Of a stretch of 64,000 nt of DNA, positions 1-12,000 are shown in pieces. Source of the DNA: Nematostella vectensis. Its lineage: Eukaryota; Cnidaria; Anthozoa; Actiniaria; Edwardsiidae. Location: the NCBI RefSeq assembly GCF_932526225.1, contig NC_064038.1, positions 3,410,001 to 3,474,000 on the forward strand, read 5' to 3'. The stretch's first letter is position 1. Each line of letters begins with the position of its first letter. Under the pieces are notes generated by a model. The model was not told where the DNA came from. It saw nothing but the letters and a program-made list of their open reading frames with translations, and made no database searches. Made by a program: the position numbers and the translations under genes.

Positions 1-124
1 GAATCGTCCCTTCATCAGCCAATCCCAAACAAACCCGCCATCAACACTTACCGCTTGGCACAACGCACAAGAGTTTACGCCGAAAAGCTCCACTGTCTAT
101 CAGGAAATTCAAAATGCCCAGCCA

Positions 125-1939
125 ATGTCACACAACCAAAATGTGCAGTCATCTGACCCGTCACGCCATTACAATGGGATACCGAATCAAAGCGTCACAC
201 AGTCCTACCAACAGCCCTTGCAGACAGATAGCGTCAAACAAATAGCCGAAGCCCTTGCTAAAGTCACACAACTCCAGCGCTTGCCGCAAGCTAAGCCAGA
301 CATCTTCACCGGGGAAGGGCCCCACACGAAATTCTTTATCTGGGAAACAGCGTTTGATGCATTAATAGACACTGCCCCGGTGAGCGCGCAGCAAAAGCTT
401 TATTTATTGTATCAACATCTCGGCGGAAAGGCTAAACTAGTAGTAGAGCAATTACAGTACATGGTTGGCGCAGATCCCGACACTGCCTACCGTGAAGCTA
501 GAAATAAGCTGAGAAACCGCTTCGGACGCCCAGATATAATAGCGACAGAATTTGAAACAAAACTAACAAATTGGCCAAAGATAGCGCCTAACGATGGAAA
601 GGGGCTACGCGAATTTAGTTACTTTCTGTATCAAGTGCAAGTTGCAAGCGCGCACATGTCAGCCCTTAAGATTTATGAGTTCCCTTCAAAAATACAGTCC
701 CTAGTAGAAAAACTCCCGGGATGGTTCGCGACAAAATGGTCAATCAAAGTGCAAGCACTACAACAGGAAAGGGGGTACAGCGCGTTTCCTAGCTTTAGTG
801 ATCTCGTCACAGAAGTATGTTTTCACGCCGAGCGAATGAACATTCCTCAACTCACACCGACCAAGCACTCTAGCACTCCAACTCCCATACAAACGCACCG
901 CAAGCCACAAGAGCGCATTCACAATGTACTCCTAACTAAAACCGAGGCCCAAAAGAAGGAAGCATTGGTTAAACACACAGAAAAAAAGGTCTGCCCGTAC
1001 CATAACAACGCAGCGTCGCACAACCTAACTGAATGTAAAAGGTTCAAAGAACTCCCATATGAAGAAAGGCTAGAGTTCCTAAAATCAAATGGGCTATGTT
1101 TTAAATGCACAGGAAAACACTTTCGTAAAGACTGTGAAGAAACTCCTCCCCGATGCGAGGCCTGCAACAAGAACCACCTAACTTTGCTTCACGAAGACAG
1201 AAGCGCCCCCGCTAAACCTGCACCCCCTAGCCCCCCAGAAGCATCAGCAACATGCACACAAGTCTGCGGAGGGGAGGGGACCGGTAGGTCGTGCGCCCGA
1301 ATAGTCCTTGTCAACCTCACACATGAGTCACAGCCACACAAAAAACAGCTCACATACGCCGTCCTCGATGATCAATCGACAGACGTATTCATCACGGATA
1401 GTCTATCAAGATTGCTAGGAATAACAGCACCGGAGCTCGACCTAAAGGTCAATACTATAGTCGGCTTCAACACAATTCGTACAAAAAAGATAACTGGTCT
1501 ACGAATTCAAGATATCAAAAACGAACACGCGCACGTCAGGATTCCGTATGCATACACACGCGAGTACATCCCCGCCGCACAAACCGATATCGCTAGTCCC
1601 GAAGTAGCGAAGCAGTGGACCCACCTCGCACCCATCGCAGACCAGATCGCATACAGACCGGACATAGAAATCGGACTACTCATCGGTCGAAACGTCCCGG
1701 CGGCCTTCCAACCAACTGAAGTGATAGCAGGAAGCCCTGAAGAGCCCTGGGCCGAGAAGTACAAGTTTGGTTGGACGGTAATCGGTCGAGTGTGCAAAGA
1801 CAGAGATGATGACGTGACAGCTCGTGTGAATTGTGTGACGGTAGAGAGAGAAGTCCTACTCGAGCACAACGCTTCAAGCCATACTACCGTACAGCCGCCC
1901 TTCGTCCGCACGACACCATCCAAAGAAACTTCTTGGTAA
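125..1939 (+). CDS. BEL/Pao gag-protease ORF
   Basis: 604-codon ORF. The N-terminal half is a gag-like region without strong motifs. A zinc-knuckle motif CFKCTGKHFRKDC lies at about residues 325-337, followed by a second Cys/His cluster (CEACNKNH) near residue 344, as is usual before the protease in Pao-type elements. The protease-like region starts near residue 410 with VLDDQSTDVF at about 413-422; DDQS stands where D-S/T-G would be expected in other retroviral-type proteases. The ORF ends at 1939 just after the protease. The reading frame needed for RT resumes in another frame from about 1945, so part of the PR-RT linker seems lost. The first ATG at 125 may not be the true start, because coding probably continues upstream of the window. 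Confidence 0.8.
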   Translation: MSHNQNVQSSDPSRHYNGIPNQSVTQSYQQPLQTDSVKQIAEALAKVTQLQRLPQAKPDIFTGEGPHTKFFIWETAFDALIDTAPVSAQQKLYLLYQHLGGKAKLVVEQLQYMVGADPDTAYREARNKLRNRFGRPDIIATEFETKLTNWPKIAPNDGKGLREFSYFLYQVQVASAHMSALKIYEFPSKIQSLVEKLPGWFATKWSIKVQALQQERGYSAFPSFSDLVTEVCFHAERMNIPQLTPTKHSSTPTPIQTHRKPQERIHNVLLTKTEAQKKEALVKHTEKKVCPYHNNAASHNLTECKRFKELPYEERLEFLKSNGLCFKCTGKHFRKDCEETPPRCEACNKNHLTLLHEDRSAPAKPAPPSPPEASATCTQVCGGEGTGRSCARIVLVNLTHESQPHKKQLTYAVLDDQSTDVFITDSLSRLLGITAPELDLKVNTIVGFNTIRTKKITGLRIQDIKNEHAHVRIPYAYTREYIPAAQTDIASPEVAKQWTHLAPIADQIAYRPDIEIGLLIGRNVPAAFQPTEVIAGSPEEPWAEKYKFGWTVIGRVCKDRDDDVTARVNCVTVEREVLLEHNASSHTTVQPPFVRTTPSKETSW

Positions 1940-1970
1940 TGACAAGCTTAGAAACGATTACATCGCCTTC

Positions 1971-4070
1971 ATGAAAAAGGTTATTGACCGTGGTCACGCA
2001 AGCCGAGTCCCCGTTGACCAGTTGCGTACCTCCCCTGGCAAAGTGTGGTTTCTCCACCACTTCAATGTACAGCACCCTCGCAAGAAAGACCTCCGCGTGG
2101 TGTTCGACTGCAGTTCAGTATACGAGAACGAGTCCCTAAACAAGAACTTATTACAAGGACCCGACCAGCTGGACTCACTCATCGGCGTCCTCATGCGCTT
2201 CCGAAAAGAAGAAGTAGCCTTTACCTGTGACATCGAGCAAATGTTCCACAGTTTCTATGTTAATCCGGAGCACAGAGATTTCCTGCGCTTCCTGTGGTTC
2301 GAAGACAGCGACTTAACCAAGCCAATAGTAGAGTTCCGCATGGACGTGCACCTGTTCGGCGCAGCATCGTCGCCCGCGGTCGCAAACTACTGTCTTCACC
2401 AGACTGCAGAAACAGGCAGAGAAAAGCACGGAGATGACGCAGCAGAGTTCGTACGCCGAAACTTCTACGTGGACGATGGTCTCAAGTCCCTTCCCACAAC
2501 AGAACAGGCCGTGCGCACTATCAAAGCCACACAAGCAATGTGCGCGGACGCGAACCTGCGACTCCATAAATTTGCCAGCAACAGTAAGGAAGTTTTAGAA
2601 GCACTACACCCTGAGGACCGAGCCAAAGACCTCAAAGACCTAGACCTTAACCACGACAGCCTACCAGTCCAAAGATCGCTCGGTACTTACTGGTGTATAG
2701 AGTCGGATACACTAGGATTTCGTATCGAGCTAAGAGACAAGCCTCTTACAAGACGCGGTATACTCTCCACCGTCAGTTCAGTGTACGACCCCTTAGGAGC
2801 CGTGTCCCCCGTCATCCTTACCGGGAAACAGATTCTACAGGAGCTCTGCAGTACCCATACAGACTGGGACGAGCCCCTCCCCGAAGACATCCGGCCACGC
2901 TGGGAAAAATGGCGCACAGAGTTACCGCTTCTCGAGAACCTCAAGTTCCCCCGATGTCTCAAGCCTTCTAACTTTGGTACTCTGACTTCTACTCAAGTCT
3001 GCAACTTCTCAGATGCTTGCCACAACGGAATCGGACAAGTCTCATACCTACGCATGGTTAACGAGAAAGGAGAAGTCCACGTAAGCTTTCTAATGGCAAA
3101 GTCTCGAGTGGCACCCCTCAAACAAATCACAATACCCCGGCTGGAACTCACGGCAGCAGTAATATCCGTGAACGTTTCAAGCATGGTCGAGCTTGAGCTA
3201 GACCTACAACCCACACCACAGCGCCTCTATTACACCGACTCGGAAATAGTCCTAGGCTACCTTAACAACGACGCTCGCCGTTTCCATGTGTATGTCGGCA
3301 ATCGTGTGCAGCACATCAGAGATCAAAGCGAGCCAGAACAATGGTACCACGTGCCAGGAAAAGAAAACCCAGCAGATGAAGCATCTAGAGGAATGACAGC
3401 CGCACAACTTATCGAAAATAAGCGTTGGTTCAGCGGACCACAGTTCCTTTACGAGAACCCCACACCAAGCAACCAGAAGCCGTCATCTCAGCTAGATCCA
3501 GACGATGCTGAGTTACGCAAAGAAGTCTCTGTCCTCTCAACTAGTACTACTATGCATACACAGTACTTAGATACGAAGCACTTCTCACACTCGTCTTCCC
3601 TACTGCGCCTCAAGCACGCAATCGTTCGCATCCAACGGATGATAGAGAGACTACGCCCAAACAAGACACACAACTGGCGACCGACAAATGGAGCGTCTAC
3701 AGTAAAGGAGCTATGGGAAGCAGAGAAGTGTCTATTCAAGACTGCACAAGCCACCACTTTTGAGAACGAAATAGATACACTGCAAAGAATGAAAGGAAAC
3801 AATAGTAAGTTCGAAGATCGCAAAAGCGCGCGCGATCGCAACAACATCATCAAAGCCACCAGCAATATCTACAAGCTAGACCCGTTCATAGACGACGAAG
3901 GTCTACTACGAGTTGGTGGTCGTCTGAGAAATGCTGAAGAAGAATACCAACTAAAGCACCCTCTTATCCTACCAAAAGATCATCACGTGACTACTGCTAT
4001 GGACGGACAACACAAGTGCTTCGAGCGTCCCGTCCACAAGCTTATCATGCTATTAGCAAGGGAAGATTAG
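1971..4070 (+). CDS. BEL/Pao reverse transcriptase / RNase H / integrase start
   Basis: 699-codon ORF; the same frame is open slightly upstream of the ATG. RT motifs are RVVFDCSS near residue 43, the FTCDIEQMF block that carries a catalytic Asp, and the active-site YVDD box near residue 166. The RNase H-like part has FSDACHNG near 346, the IPRLELTAA block and YYTDSE near 423. An integrase zinc-finger-like start with HPLILPKDHHVTT follows near 660. The ORF then diverges and stops at 4070 before any DDE core, so integrase is truncated. All catalytic RT Asp residues I can recognise are present. This is a member of an abundant metazoan retrotransposon family, not a host gene. Confidence 0.9.
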   Translation: MKKVIDRGHASRVPVDQLRTSPGKVWFLHHFNVQHPRKKDLRVVFDCSSVYENESLNKNLLQGPDQLDSLIGVLMRFRKEEVAFTCDIEQMFHSFYVNPEHRDFLRFLWFEDSDLTKPIVEFRMDVHLFGAASSPAVANYCLHQTAETGREKHGDDAAEFVRRNFYVDDGLKSLPTTEQAVRTIKATQAMCADANLRLHKFASNSKEVLEALHPEDRAKDLKDLDLNHDSLPVQRSLGTYWCIESDTLGFRIELRDKPLTRRGILSTVSSVYDPLGAVSPVILTGKQILQELCSTHTDWDEPLPEDIRPRWEKWRTELPLLENLKFPRCLKPSNFGTLTSTQVCNFSDACHNGIGQVSYLRMVNEKGEVHVSFLMAKSRVAPLKQITIPRLELTAAVISVNVSSMVELELDLQPTPQRLYYTDSEIVLGYLNNDARRFHVYVGNRVQHIRDQSEPEQWYHVPGKENPADEASRGMTAAQLIENKRWFSGPQFLYENPTPSNQKPSSQLDPDDAELRKEVSVLSTSTTMHTQYLDTKHFSHSSSLLRLKHAIVRIQRMIERLRPNKTHNWRPTNGASTVKELWEAEKCLFKTAQATTFENEIDTLQRMKGNNSKFEDRKSARDRNNIIKATSNIYKLDPFIDDEGLLRVGGRLRNAEEEYQLKHPLILPKDHHVTTAMDGQHKCFERPVHKLIMLLARED

Positions 4071-4369
4071 TCAGCTTAGTCCAAGACACAATGAACACTT
4101 TCCAAATTTCAAGATATAAAGGACATTCTCAGTAATTCTTATATAGCTAAAATATACCAGCTTAATTTATAACAAGCAAACAACCATAAATCAAATTTAG
4201 GCTATCAATTAGTAATTTTCAATCAACAAATCATAATTTCCTTATCATGATTAATTAAACAAAAATAAGCAATCAGCTATCATCGCAATTCAATGCTTAG
4301 AATATAAACATCTTTTATGCAATTTATACTCTATTTTCTTAATAAATGTAGGCACATTTAGGGAAGCAG
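4071..4369 (+). other. AT-rich 3' non-coding part of the BEL/Pao element
   Basis: About 300 bp with no ORF and many short A/T runs, between the truncated pol ORF and the LTR. The missing integrase and the AT-rich sequence suggest an internal deletion here. I see no envelope-like ORF. Confidence 0.5.
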
Positions 4370-4677
4370 TGTAACGGCATCCGCATGCCATGGATAACCC
4401 CTTAGTTATTTTTAGTCATCTCATTACGTCACCAATCAATGTAACGCTAGCGATCACGTGACCTTAGCTTTATAAACGCAGCAAACTTGTAAAGCCCCTA
4501 AGGCTCACAGAAATTCGACGGGTTCACACGGGTTTAAATTAGCGCCGCCCTAGGCCAAACTTGCTGTAAAGCTTACCAAGTTCTTACACGCAATAAAACC
4601 CTAGCCTTGTGGAATTTGTGAGTACTTCATCAAAAGTTTCCCGGATCTCTCCGCCACGCGGAGCTGACGCCGCTACA
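4370..4677 (+). repeat. probable 3' LTR of the BEL/Pao element
   Basis: A 308-bp block starts TGTAACGGC and ends GCCGCTACA, which are imperfect inverted ends with TG...CA termini. A short purine run (gggaag) lies just upstream as a candidate polypurine tract. Inside are a TATA-like TTTATAAA near 4470 and an AATAAA near 4591. The 5' LTR is not in the window, so identity of the two LTRs cannot be tested. Confidence 0.65.
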
Positions 4678-4682
4678 CCCCA

Positions 4683-4757
4683 GTTTGAGTCAGGATTCGA
4701 ACCTGGGCCACAGCGGTGAGAGGCCGACGCGCTAACACACTAGGCCACCCGTGCTTG
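4683..4757 (-). mobile_element. tRNA-derived SINE head or tRNA pseudogene
   Basis: Read on the minus strand it has an A-box-like GTGGCCTAGTGTG and a perfect B box GGTTCGAATCC at tRNA spacing, with GCGCGTCGGCCTCTCACCGC between. It is probably a SINE head rather than a working tRNA gene, because no acceptor stem is convincing and it borders an LTR and a GAT-rich microsatellite. Confidence 0.5.
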
Positions 4758-4900
4758 CATGATGATGGTAATGATTGTAACAAAGATAATGGTTATGATG
4801 ATGATGGAATTGGTGATAAAGATAATGGTAGTGATGATGATAGTGGTAGTGATCCTGATTGTGGTAGTGATGAGAGGAAGATAGTGAGGATAATGGTGAG
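4758..4900. repeat. GAT/GGT-rich simple repeat
   Basis: Imperfect GATGATGGT-type repeats directly downstream (minus-strand sense) of the last visible IPO11 exon. The apparent ORFs through it are low complexity. Confidence 0.7.
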
Positions 4901-4931
4901 GGTAGAGGTGGTTGTTAAATCGATGACATAC

Positions 4932-6073
4932 TTTGTGTTGACTGGTAAAAGAGAGGCGAGCCCCATGGCTGTCAGCTTCCTTCTTTCCAGTCTTGTCATG
5001 GCGTCAAGCTGAAGTAAGAATACGATTGTATTAAGCAGCCATGATACCAGTAGTTTTATCAACAAGCGAGTGTTTGTTAGCTCACCTTTTCAAGCCAAAT
5101 ATCCAGAAATTTACCCAAGAGTTCGTCACTCTGGAAATTTTATATGCAAAACATCAGTGTACTGTCACCACAAACACGGGCTAAGTATAAGTTAGGAGGA
5201 ATATCTGTACAACGTTGTTTTTGTCATTATTACACCAACACAAGAATCACTGCAGCAGCAGCAAAAATAGCAGCAACTTCATCGTCGTCGTTGTCGCCGC
5301 CGTCGTCGTCAATAATGACCGTAAGTTTCACGACGGCGCACACGCAAGATTTTAGCGCCCGCTACCAAATTTTTCTTTTACCGTGTGCGCCTGTACGCCG
5401 TTGTCGTAAATCTTAATCTTAATGTCACCATTAACAAATCTATCATTGTAATCTTCACCACCAACAAAAAAACAGCAATAAAAATGTAATGAAAAGTGTC
5501 TTTACCTGTTTTCCCGTAGCAGTCGCCATGGAGTTGATAAAGCTTGAGAAGTAGCTAGAGTTGCGCAGAATGATCTCGCCAAAGATGCACAAATAGACAA
5601 CAAGTAGAGGCGTGTACTCCTAAAGGAGAAACATTCAAATTAAGATTCCTTATGCACATGAAAATATGACCTTAAAGACTGGGAAAGTGGGTAATAGGTC
5701 TGTATAGCCAGGTGCTTCCCGTTATTAGATATTCACCTTTCCTGCTCATGCGGTCAGCATAGTCAGGTGCCTCCAAGAATTATTTATATATTTCAAGGTC
5801 ATGTGGTCAGTGAAACTAGGTGTCTACAATAACTAATAATCTTCTTCTGGCCATGCAGTTCCCATCTTTAGGTGGCACCGAGAGCCTTCACCGCTACTGC
5901 TCCAAGTATAACCAGGTACCTCTCATTACTTCTTTTTCCCCCTTCTGATAATGTGGTCGGTATAATTAGGTGCCTACCTCATCCTTAAACACCTCATTGA
6001 ACACCTTGACAAGGACGGGTTCCATCAGCTGCACACCACCAGATGGATACGACTTGACTATCGTCTCCACAAC
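4932..6073 (-). CDS. IPO11: IPO11 coding exons 30-33
   Basis: Exons: 5978-6073 (VVETIVKSYPSGGVQLMEPV), 5506-5619 (EYTPLLVVYLCIFGEIILRN), 5086-5130 (45 nt, SDELLGKFLDIWLEK), 4932-5008 (LDAMTRLERRKLTAMGLASL). All borders are GT-AG. The last donor (4931) is followed by SINE and BEL/Pao sequence, so the remaining exons lie beyond the left edge. The acceptor of exon 30 is the seed of the 65-bp minisatellite at 6074-7712. Confidence 0.92.
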
Positions 6074-9000
6074 CTGGATAAACAGAACAGAATATCACAA
6101 CACCCAAACGATGATAATATACATTAAGGCATCACAACCTGGATAAACAGAACAGAATATAACAACACCCAAACGATGATAATATACATTAAGGCATCAC
6201 AACCTGGATAAACAGAACAGAATATCACAACACCCAAACGATGATAATATACATTAAGGCATCACGACCTGGATAAACAAAACAGAATATAACAACACCC
6301 AAACGATGATAATATACATTAAGGCATCACAACCTGGATAAACAGAACAGAATATCACAACACCCAAACGATGATAATATACATTAAGGCATCACAACCT
6401 GGATAAACAGAACAGAATATCACAACACCCAAACGATGATAATATACATTAAGGCATCACAACCTGGATAAACAAAACAGAATACAACAACACCCAAACG
6501 ATTATAATATACATTAAGGCATCAGAACCTGGATAAACAAAACAGAATATAACAACACCCAAACGATGATAATATACATTAAGGCATCACAACCTGGATA
6601 AACAAAACAGAATATCACAACACCCAAACGATGATAATATACATTAAGGCATCACAACCTGGATAAACAGAACAGGATATCACAACACCCAAACGATGAT
6701 AATATACATTAAGGCATCACAACCTGGATAAACAGAACAGAATATCACAACACCCAAACGATGATAATATACATTAAGGCATCACAACCTGGATAAACAA
6801 AACAGAATATCACAACACCCAAACGATTATAATATACATTAAGGCATCACAACCTGGATAAACAGAACAGGATATCACAACACCCAAACGGTGATAATAT
6901 ACATTAAGGCATCACAACCTGGATAAACAAAACAAAACAGAATACAACAACACCCAAACGATTATAATATACATTAAGGCATCACAACCTGGATAAACAG
7001 AACAGAATATCACAACACCCAAACGATGATAATATACATTAAGGCATCACAACCTGGATAAACAGAACAGAATATAATAACACCCAAACGATGATAATAT
7101 ACATTAAGGCATCACAACATGGATAAACAAAACAGAATACAACAACACCCAAACGATTATAATATACATTAAGGCATCACAACCTGGATAAACAAAACAG
7201 AATATAATAACACCAAAACGATGATAATATACATTAAGGCATCACAACCTGGATAAACAAAACAGAATACAACAACACCCAAGCGATTATAATATACATT
7301 AAGGCATCACAACCTGGATAAACAAAACAGAATATAATAACACCCAAACGATGATAATATACATTAAGGCATCACAAACTGGATAAACAGAACAGAATAT
7401 CACAACACCCAAACGATGATAATATACATTAAGGCATCACAACCTGGATAAACAAAACAGAATACAACAACACCCAAACGATTATAATATACATTAAGGC
7501 ATCAGAACCTGGATAAACAAAACAGAATATAACAACACCCAAACGATGATAATATACATTAAGGCATCACAACCTGGATAAACAGAACAGAATATCACAA
7601 CACCCAAACGATGATAATATACATTAAGGCATCACAACCTGGATAAACAAAACAGAATACAACACTCAAACGATGAGAATACACATTAAGTCATCACAAC
7701 CTGGATTAAACAAACAGGAAAGGCATGTATTACTCGACAATCATCAAGACAACCTACATGAACATAGAACATGGTTAAACATCTAAACAATATCTATGAA
7801 TGAGTGCATCCATAATCTGAATAAACCAAGCATAACTCCAAAAAAAAAAAACATTTGAAATATTCCAGCTCAAGAGGGTCTTTTCGTCTGGTTAGACTCG
7901 CTACTGTAATAGCGATGTCTGATTGGTCAGTTCGAATTAGTTCACTGTATTAGTGTCCTTTGTATACATGGAGTAGCTTTTTAAATAGAGCTTGTTCCTT
8001 CTACTATGTTATCAAACACTCACCTTTGCCACCACCATACCCCCCTCAGGCTTGATTGCTCCAATCATACTTTCACACGTCCGCGCCACACCAGCACCAA
8101 AGGTCTAGTTCAAAGAACGCCTGGTGAATACTTTAATTGAGTTTGCTACAGTTAGCCTGCGTAGAAAGCGCAAAAGGGCTGGGAAAGAAGAGAGATAGAC
8201 CCCACGCGCCTGGAGAGAAGGATGGAGAGGTGCGCCTCGTCTCAGTCTCTCTTCTTTCCCAACCCTTGGGGCTTTCTTCGCAGGCTAGCCACAGAGCACC
8301 CTAGCGTCACCACCTTAACACCCTAGCGTCACAACCTTAACACCCTAGCGTCACCACCTTAACACCCTAGCGTCACCACCTTAACACCCTAGCGTCACCA
8401 CCTTAACACCCTAGCGTCACCACCTTAACACCCTAGCGTCACCACCTTAACACCCTAGCGTCACCACCTGAACACCCTAGCATCACCACCTAAACATCCT
8501 AGCGTCACCACCTTAACACCCTAGCGTCACCACCTTAACACCCTAGCATCACCACCTTAACACCCTAGCGTCACCACCTTAACACCCTAGCGTCACCACC
8601 TTAACACCCTAGCATCACCACCTAAACAACCTAGCATCACCACCTAAACAACCTAGCATCACCACCTTAACACCCTAGCGTCACCACCTTAACACCCTAG
8701 CGTCACCACCTTCACACCCTAGCGTCACCACCTTAACACCCTAGCGTCACCACCTTAACACCCTAGCATTACCACCTAAACACCCTAGCATCACAACCTT
8801 AACACCCTAGCATCACCACCTTAACACCCTAGCGTCACCACCTCAACACCCTAGCGTCACCACCTTAAGAGCTCTGTGAAGTGGCCAGAAACTAACGAGG
8901 ATATGAGAAGCGCACTATCTGATTAACACGAACCTTCCTAGTCAACCAGCTCGGTAAAGCAATGCTTTAGTGCACGTCAGAGATCAAAACATAATCCTCC

Positions 9001-12000
9001 TAGTTATGTAGTTCGTGTCAATCAAACTGACTTTCGTATGCTAATTGGGTAACTAACTTGAACTTTTGCGTTAGTGGCCACGGTAGCGCGCGTCGCATAG
9101 TAAGCTTTGTATTAGTGGGCACGGTAGCGCGCGTTGTATGGTTAACTTTGTATCGTTAGGACGTTAAACACCCATCAAAACTTTACCGTAATATGCATTA
9201 CTTCGCATCTTTACGGATATTCCTTTGTGATCTGAAAGGCGTCAATATGTCGTTCAATGGAGGTTTGTTTTATCGAAGATGGCTTGATACTGCAAAATTC
9301 ACAAATAAACGTTTTGCTCGACCGACGATACACTGTTCGTCAGGGTTCAGAATCAAACGGCTGCTAGTCAATCCTTTTTTATTAAGAATGTGTGCTGTTT
9401 GAACATTGCAACTTAGGCTGGAATGGCGGGTAGGATAATTAAACCGCAGTGAATTGCAAGTTGTTGGTGCTAGATAGCTGCAGCATACCTCCAGGAACTC
9501 TTTTCCAGAAAGAAGAACGTATCGCTCGATGATACCAAAGCAGGTGCGAAGATTCTCAGTGCCCAGTTCTGAAAAAAAAAAAAAAGACTAAACAGGGGGC
9601 ACATTTCATTAATAGACTACGTTTTAGTCATTAAATCCCGTTGTTGTATGTTACATCCAGGCGCGTACCAAGGATTGGTAGAAGTATTCGTACTTGAAGA
9701 TTCGTTAATAAGAAATGACCGCCTTTTGGGCAGCCAAGGGGGGGGGGGGAGCAGGGTTCGCGCCTGACATCATCTTGTAATCTTAGCAGTTTTATATATT
9801 TCGCGAACACTTAGACCCTAATATCGATATCCAATAGGTGGTTTTGATACGCGGATGTCAAAATCTTCAAGTTGTGTTATTAGACCCGGCTTCTGTGACG
9901 AGCTGTCACAGAGGCCGACTTTCCAGTAACTAAATCCATAAGTACGGCTCCATTTTATTGCTTACAGTGTAGGTTTAAAATTTGTATAGATGATAATATT
10001 TTTAAAAATAAAATATAAATGTAAAATATTCAAATAAAATCGAAACAACAGTGTCATACCAGTCGGTGAAGTGTCGTTAATTTTTAAAATTATAAAAATC
10101 AGAATAAAATCTGGACATACCGAGCAGAGAAGGCATGTTGTTGTAAAGATGCAAAAGATCACGTGATACAGATGGCACATTTTCCAACGTCTTCTGCCTG
10201 TCAATCAACAAAACATAAACCAATCAGAGAAGCGTTATCAGAGGTACGCGACTAAACCATAACTCTAGTCCATCCTCTAGTAAATACACTCACTCACCAT
10301 AACCTGCAGATACACTCACTCACCATAACTCTAGTCCATCCTCTAGTAAATACACTCACTCACCATAACTCTAGGCCATCCTCTAGTAAATACACTCACT
10401 CACCATAACTCTAGTCCATCCTCTAGTAAATACACTCACTCACCATAACTCTAGGCCATCCTCTAGTAAATACACTCACTCACCATAACTCTAGTCCATC
10501 CTCTAGTAGATACACTCACTCACCATAACTCTAGTCCATCCTCTATTAGATAAACTCACTCACCATAACTCTAGTCCATCCTCTAGTAAATACACTCACT
10601 CACCATAACTCTAGTCCATCCTCTAGTAAATACACTCACTCACCATAACCTGCAGATACACTCACTCACCATAACACTAGTCCATCCTCTAGTAAATACG
10701 CTCACTCACCATAACTCTAGGCCATCCTCTAGTAAATACACTCACCATAACTCTAGGCCATCCTCTAGTAAATGCACTCACCATAACTCTAGGCCATCCT
10801 CTAGTAAATGCACTCACCATAACTCTAGGCCATCCTCTAGTAAATGCACTCACCATAACTCTAGGCCATCCTCTCGTAAACAACACTCACCATAACTCTA
10901 GGCCATCCTCTAGTAGATACACGTGCGGCGGCTGGAAGAAAGTGAACCAAGATAATTTCCATGATTTACACAGTTTTAGGGTATAGCTTTGCATTATGTT
11001 CGCATTAAATCAATACTGTATGCACTAAAAACAGTTTTCAAACTTTTAACAATTATATAGGAATACCTATAAAGATGAAATTGACATAGAAGCTGATTCA
11101 GAAGAACATTACCTTTTAAAGAATTCAAAATCAATTTTTACAGATTTTTTCATAAAGATATTTCAATGGCGACACCACACATGATTACTACATGTTTACG
11201 TTTTTTATAGACACCAAAACCATTGCCAAACCAATTACCATCTTAAATTTCCTAGATTTTTTAACCCCATTAATGGAAATTGTACGATATTCTACTGGAT
11301 TTATCTTAAAAGCGCTAAAAAAATAGCACAGTTGTGTGTCTCGCGGAGGAAGAAGGGAAAACATTACGTGTGACTACATTTATCTCTGACTAGCTACCAA
11401 ACCCCTCACCTGTGTGACGTCAGTGGCCAGGTGTATGACGGGTAAAAGGAAGTGCTCCAGGCTTGCGCAGTCGCCTTCCAGTCCCTGTACGAGGTGGGAG
11501 AGTGTGGCGAGGATGGCGCAGCGGAGCATGTTGTGCTGCTCAGACTCCTGCCAAAGGTGGGGGAGGTACGAGATGAGGGAGTTCACCTGCAGCCGGACCT
11601 ACCAATCGATAACGTAACAATTTCCGATGATTTTTAACGGATAACGCGAAAATTTTCAAAATTGTGAAAGCAGTGTGTCTATTGAAATTTCTTTGAGGAT
11701 GTGATTGATTATTTAGTCTCTTGACGAGATTCCGAATGAAAGTTTTGCGTACCCAGGCAATTTCGCCACTGTATTTTACAACTCAACATGTGACTGTAAT
11801 ATGTAAAAGTTGTATAATCCCCTCCCTCATTCCTTGATTGACTTCTGTACTCACATTAGAACCGACACGCTCAATAAGCAGGGACACCACGTGCAGAATG
11901 TGCATCTGGGGAGAGTAAAATGTGGGCATCAAATGGCGGACACAAATGGACCAAGTATAGATCTCTGGGGTTACAGAATCTCAAGAATTAAATAAGCGTA

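Larger units (their letters stand above)
1..4677 (+). mobile_element. BEL/Pao LTR retrotransposon, 5'-truncated by window edge
   Basis: Two long plus-strand ORFs in BEL/Pao order (gag with zinc knuckles, aspartic protease, RT, RNase H, start of integrase) are followed by an LTR-like block at 4370-4677. The 5' LTR and the start of the gag leader are outside the window. The element lies antisense to importin-11, between its last visible exon (4932-5008) and its missing C-terminal exons, so it appears to be an intronic insertion. The two ORFs are in different frames and the integrase core is absent, so this copy looks defective. BEL/Pao identity rests on the RT and RNase H motifs. Confidence 0.9.

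Noticed and set aside
8296-8870. Splice-junction array at 8.3 kb
   Set aside because: The 22-bp unit carries no match to the exon 28 or 29 borders, so it was not counted with the junction arrays.
10689-10886. ORF of FTRGWPRVMVSA repeats
   Set aside because: Out-of-frame reading of the IPO11 exon-26 donor array; the true frame codes LLEDGLEL and then an intron.
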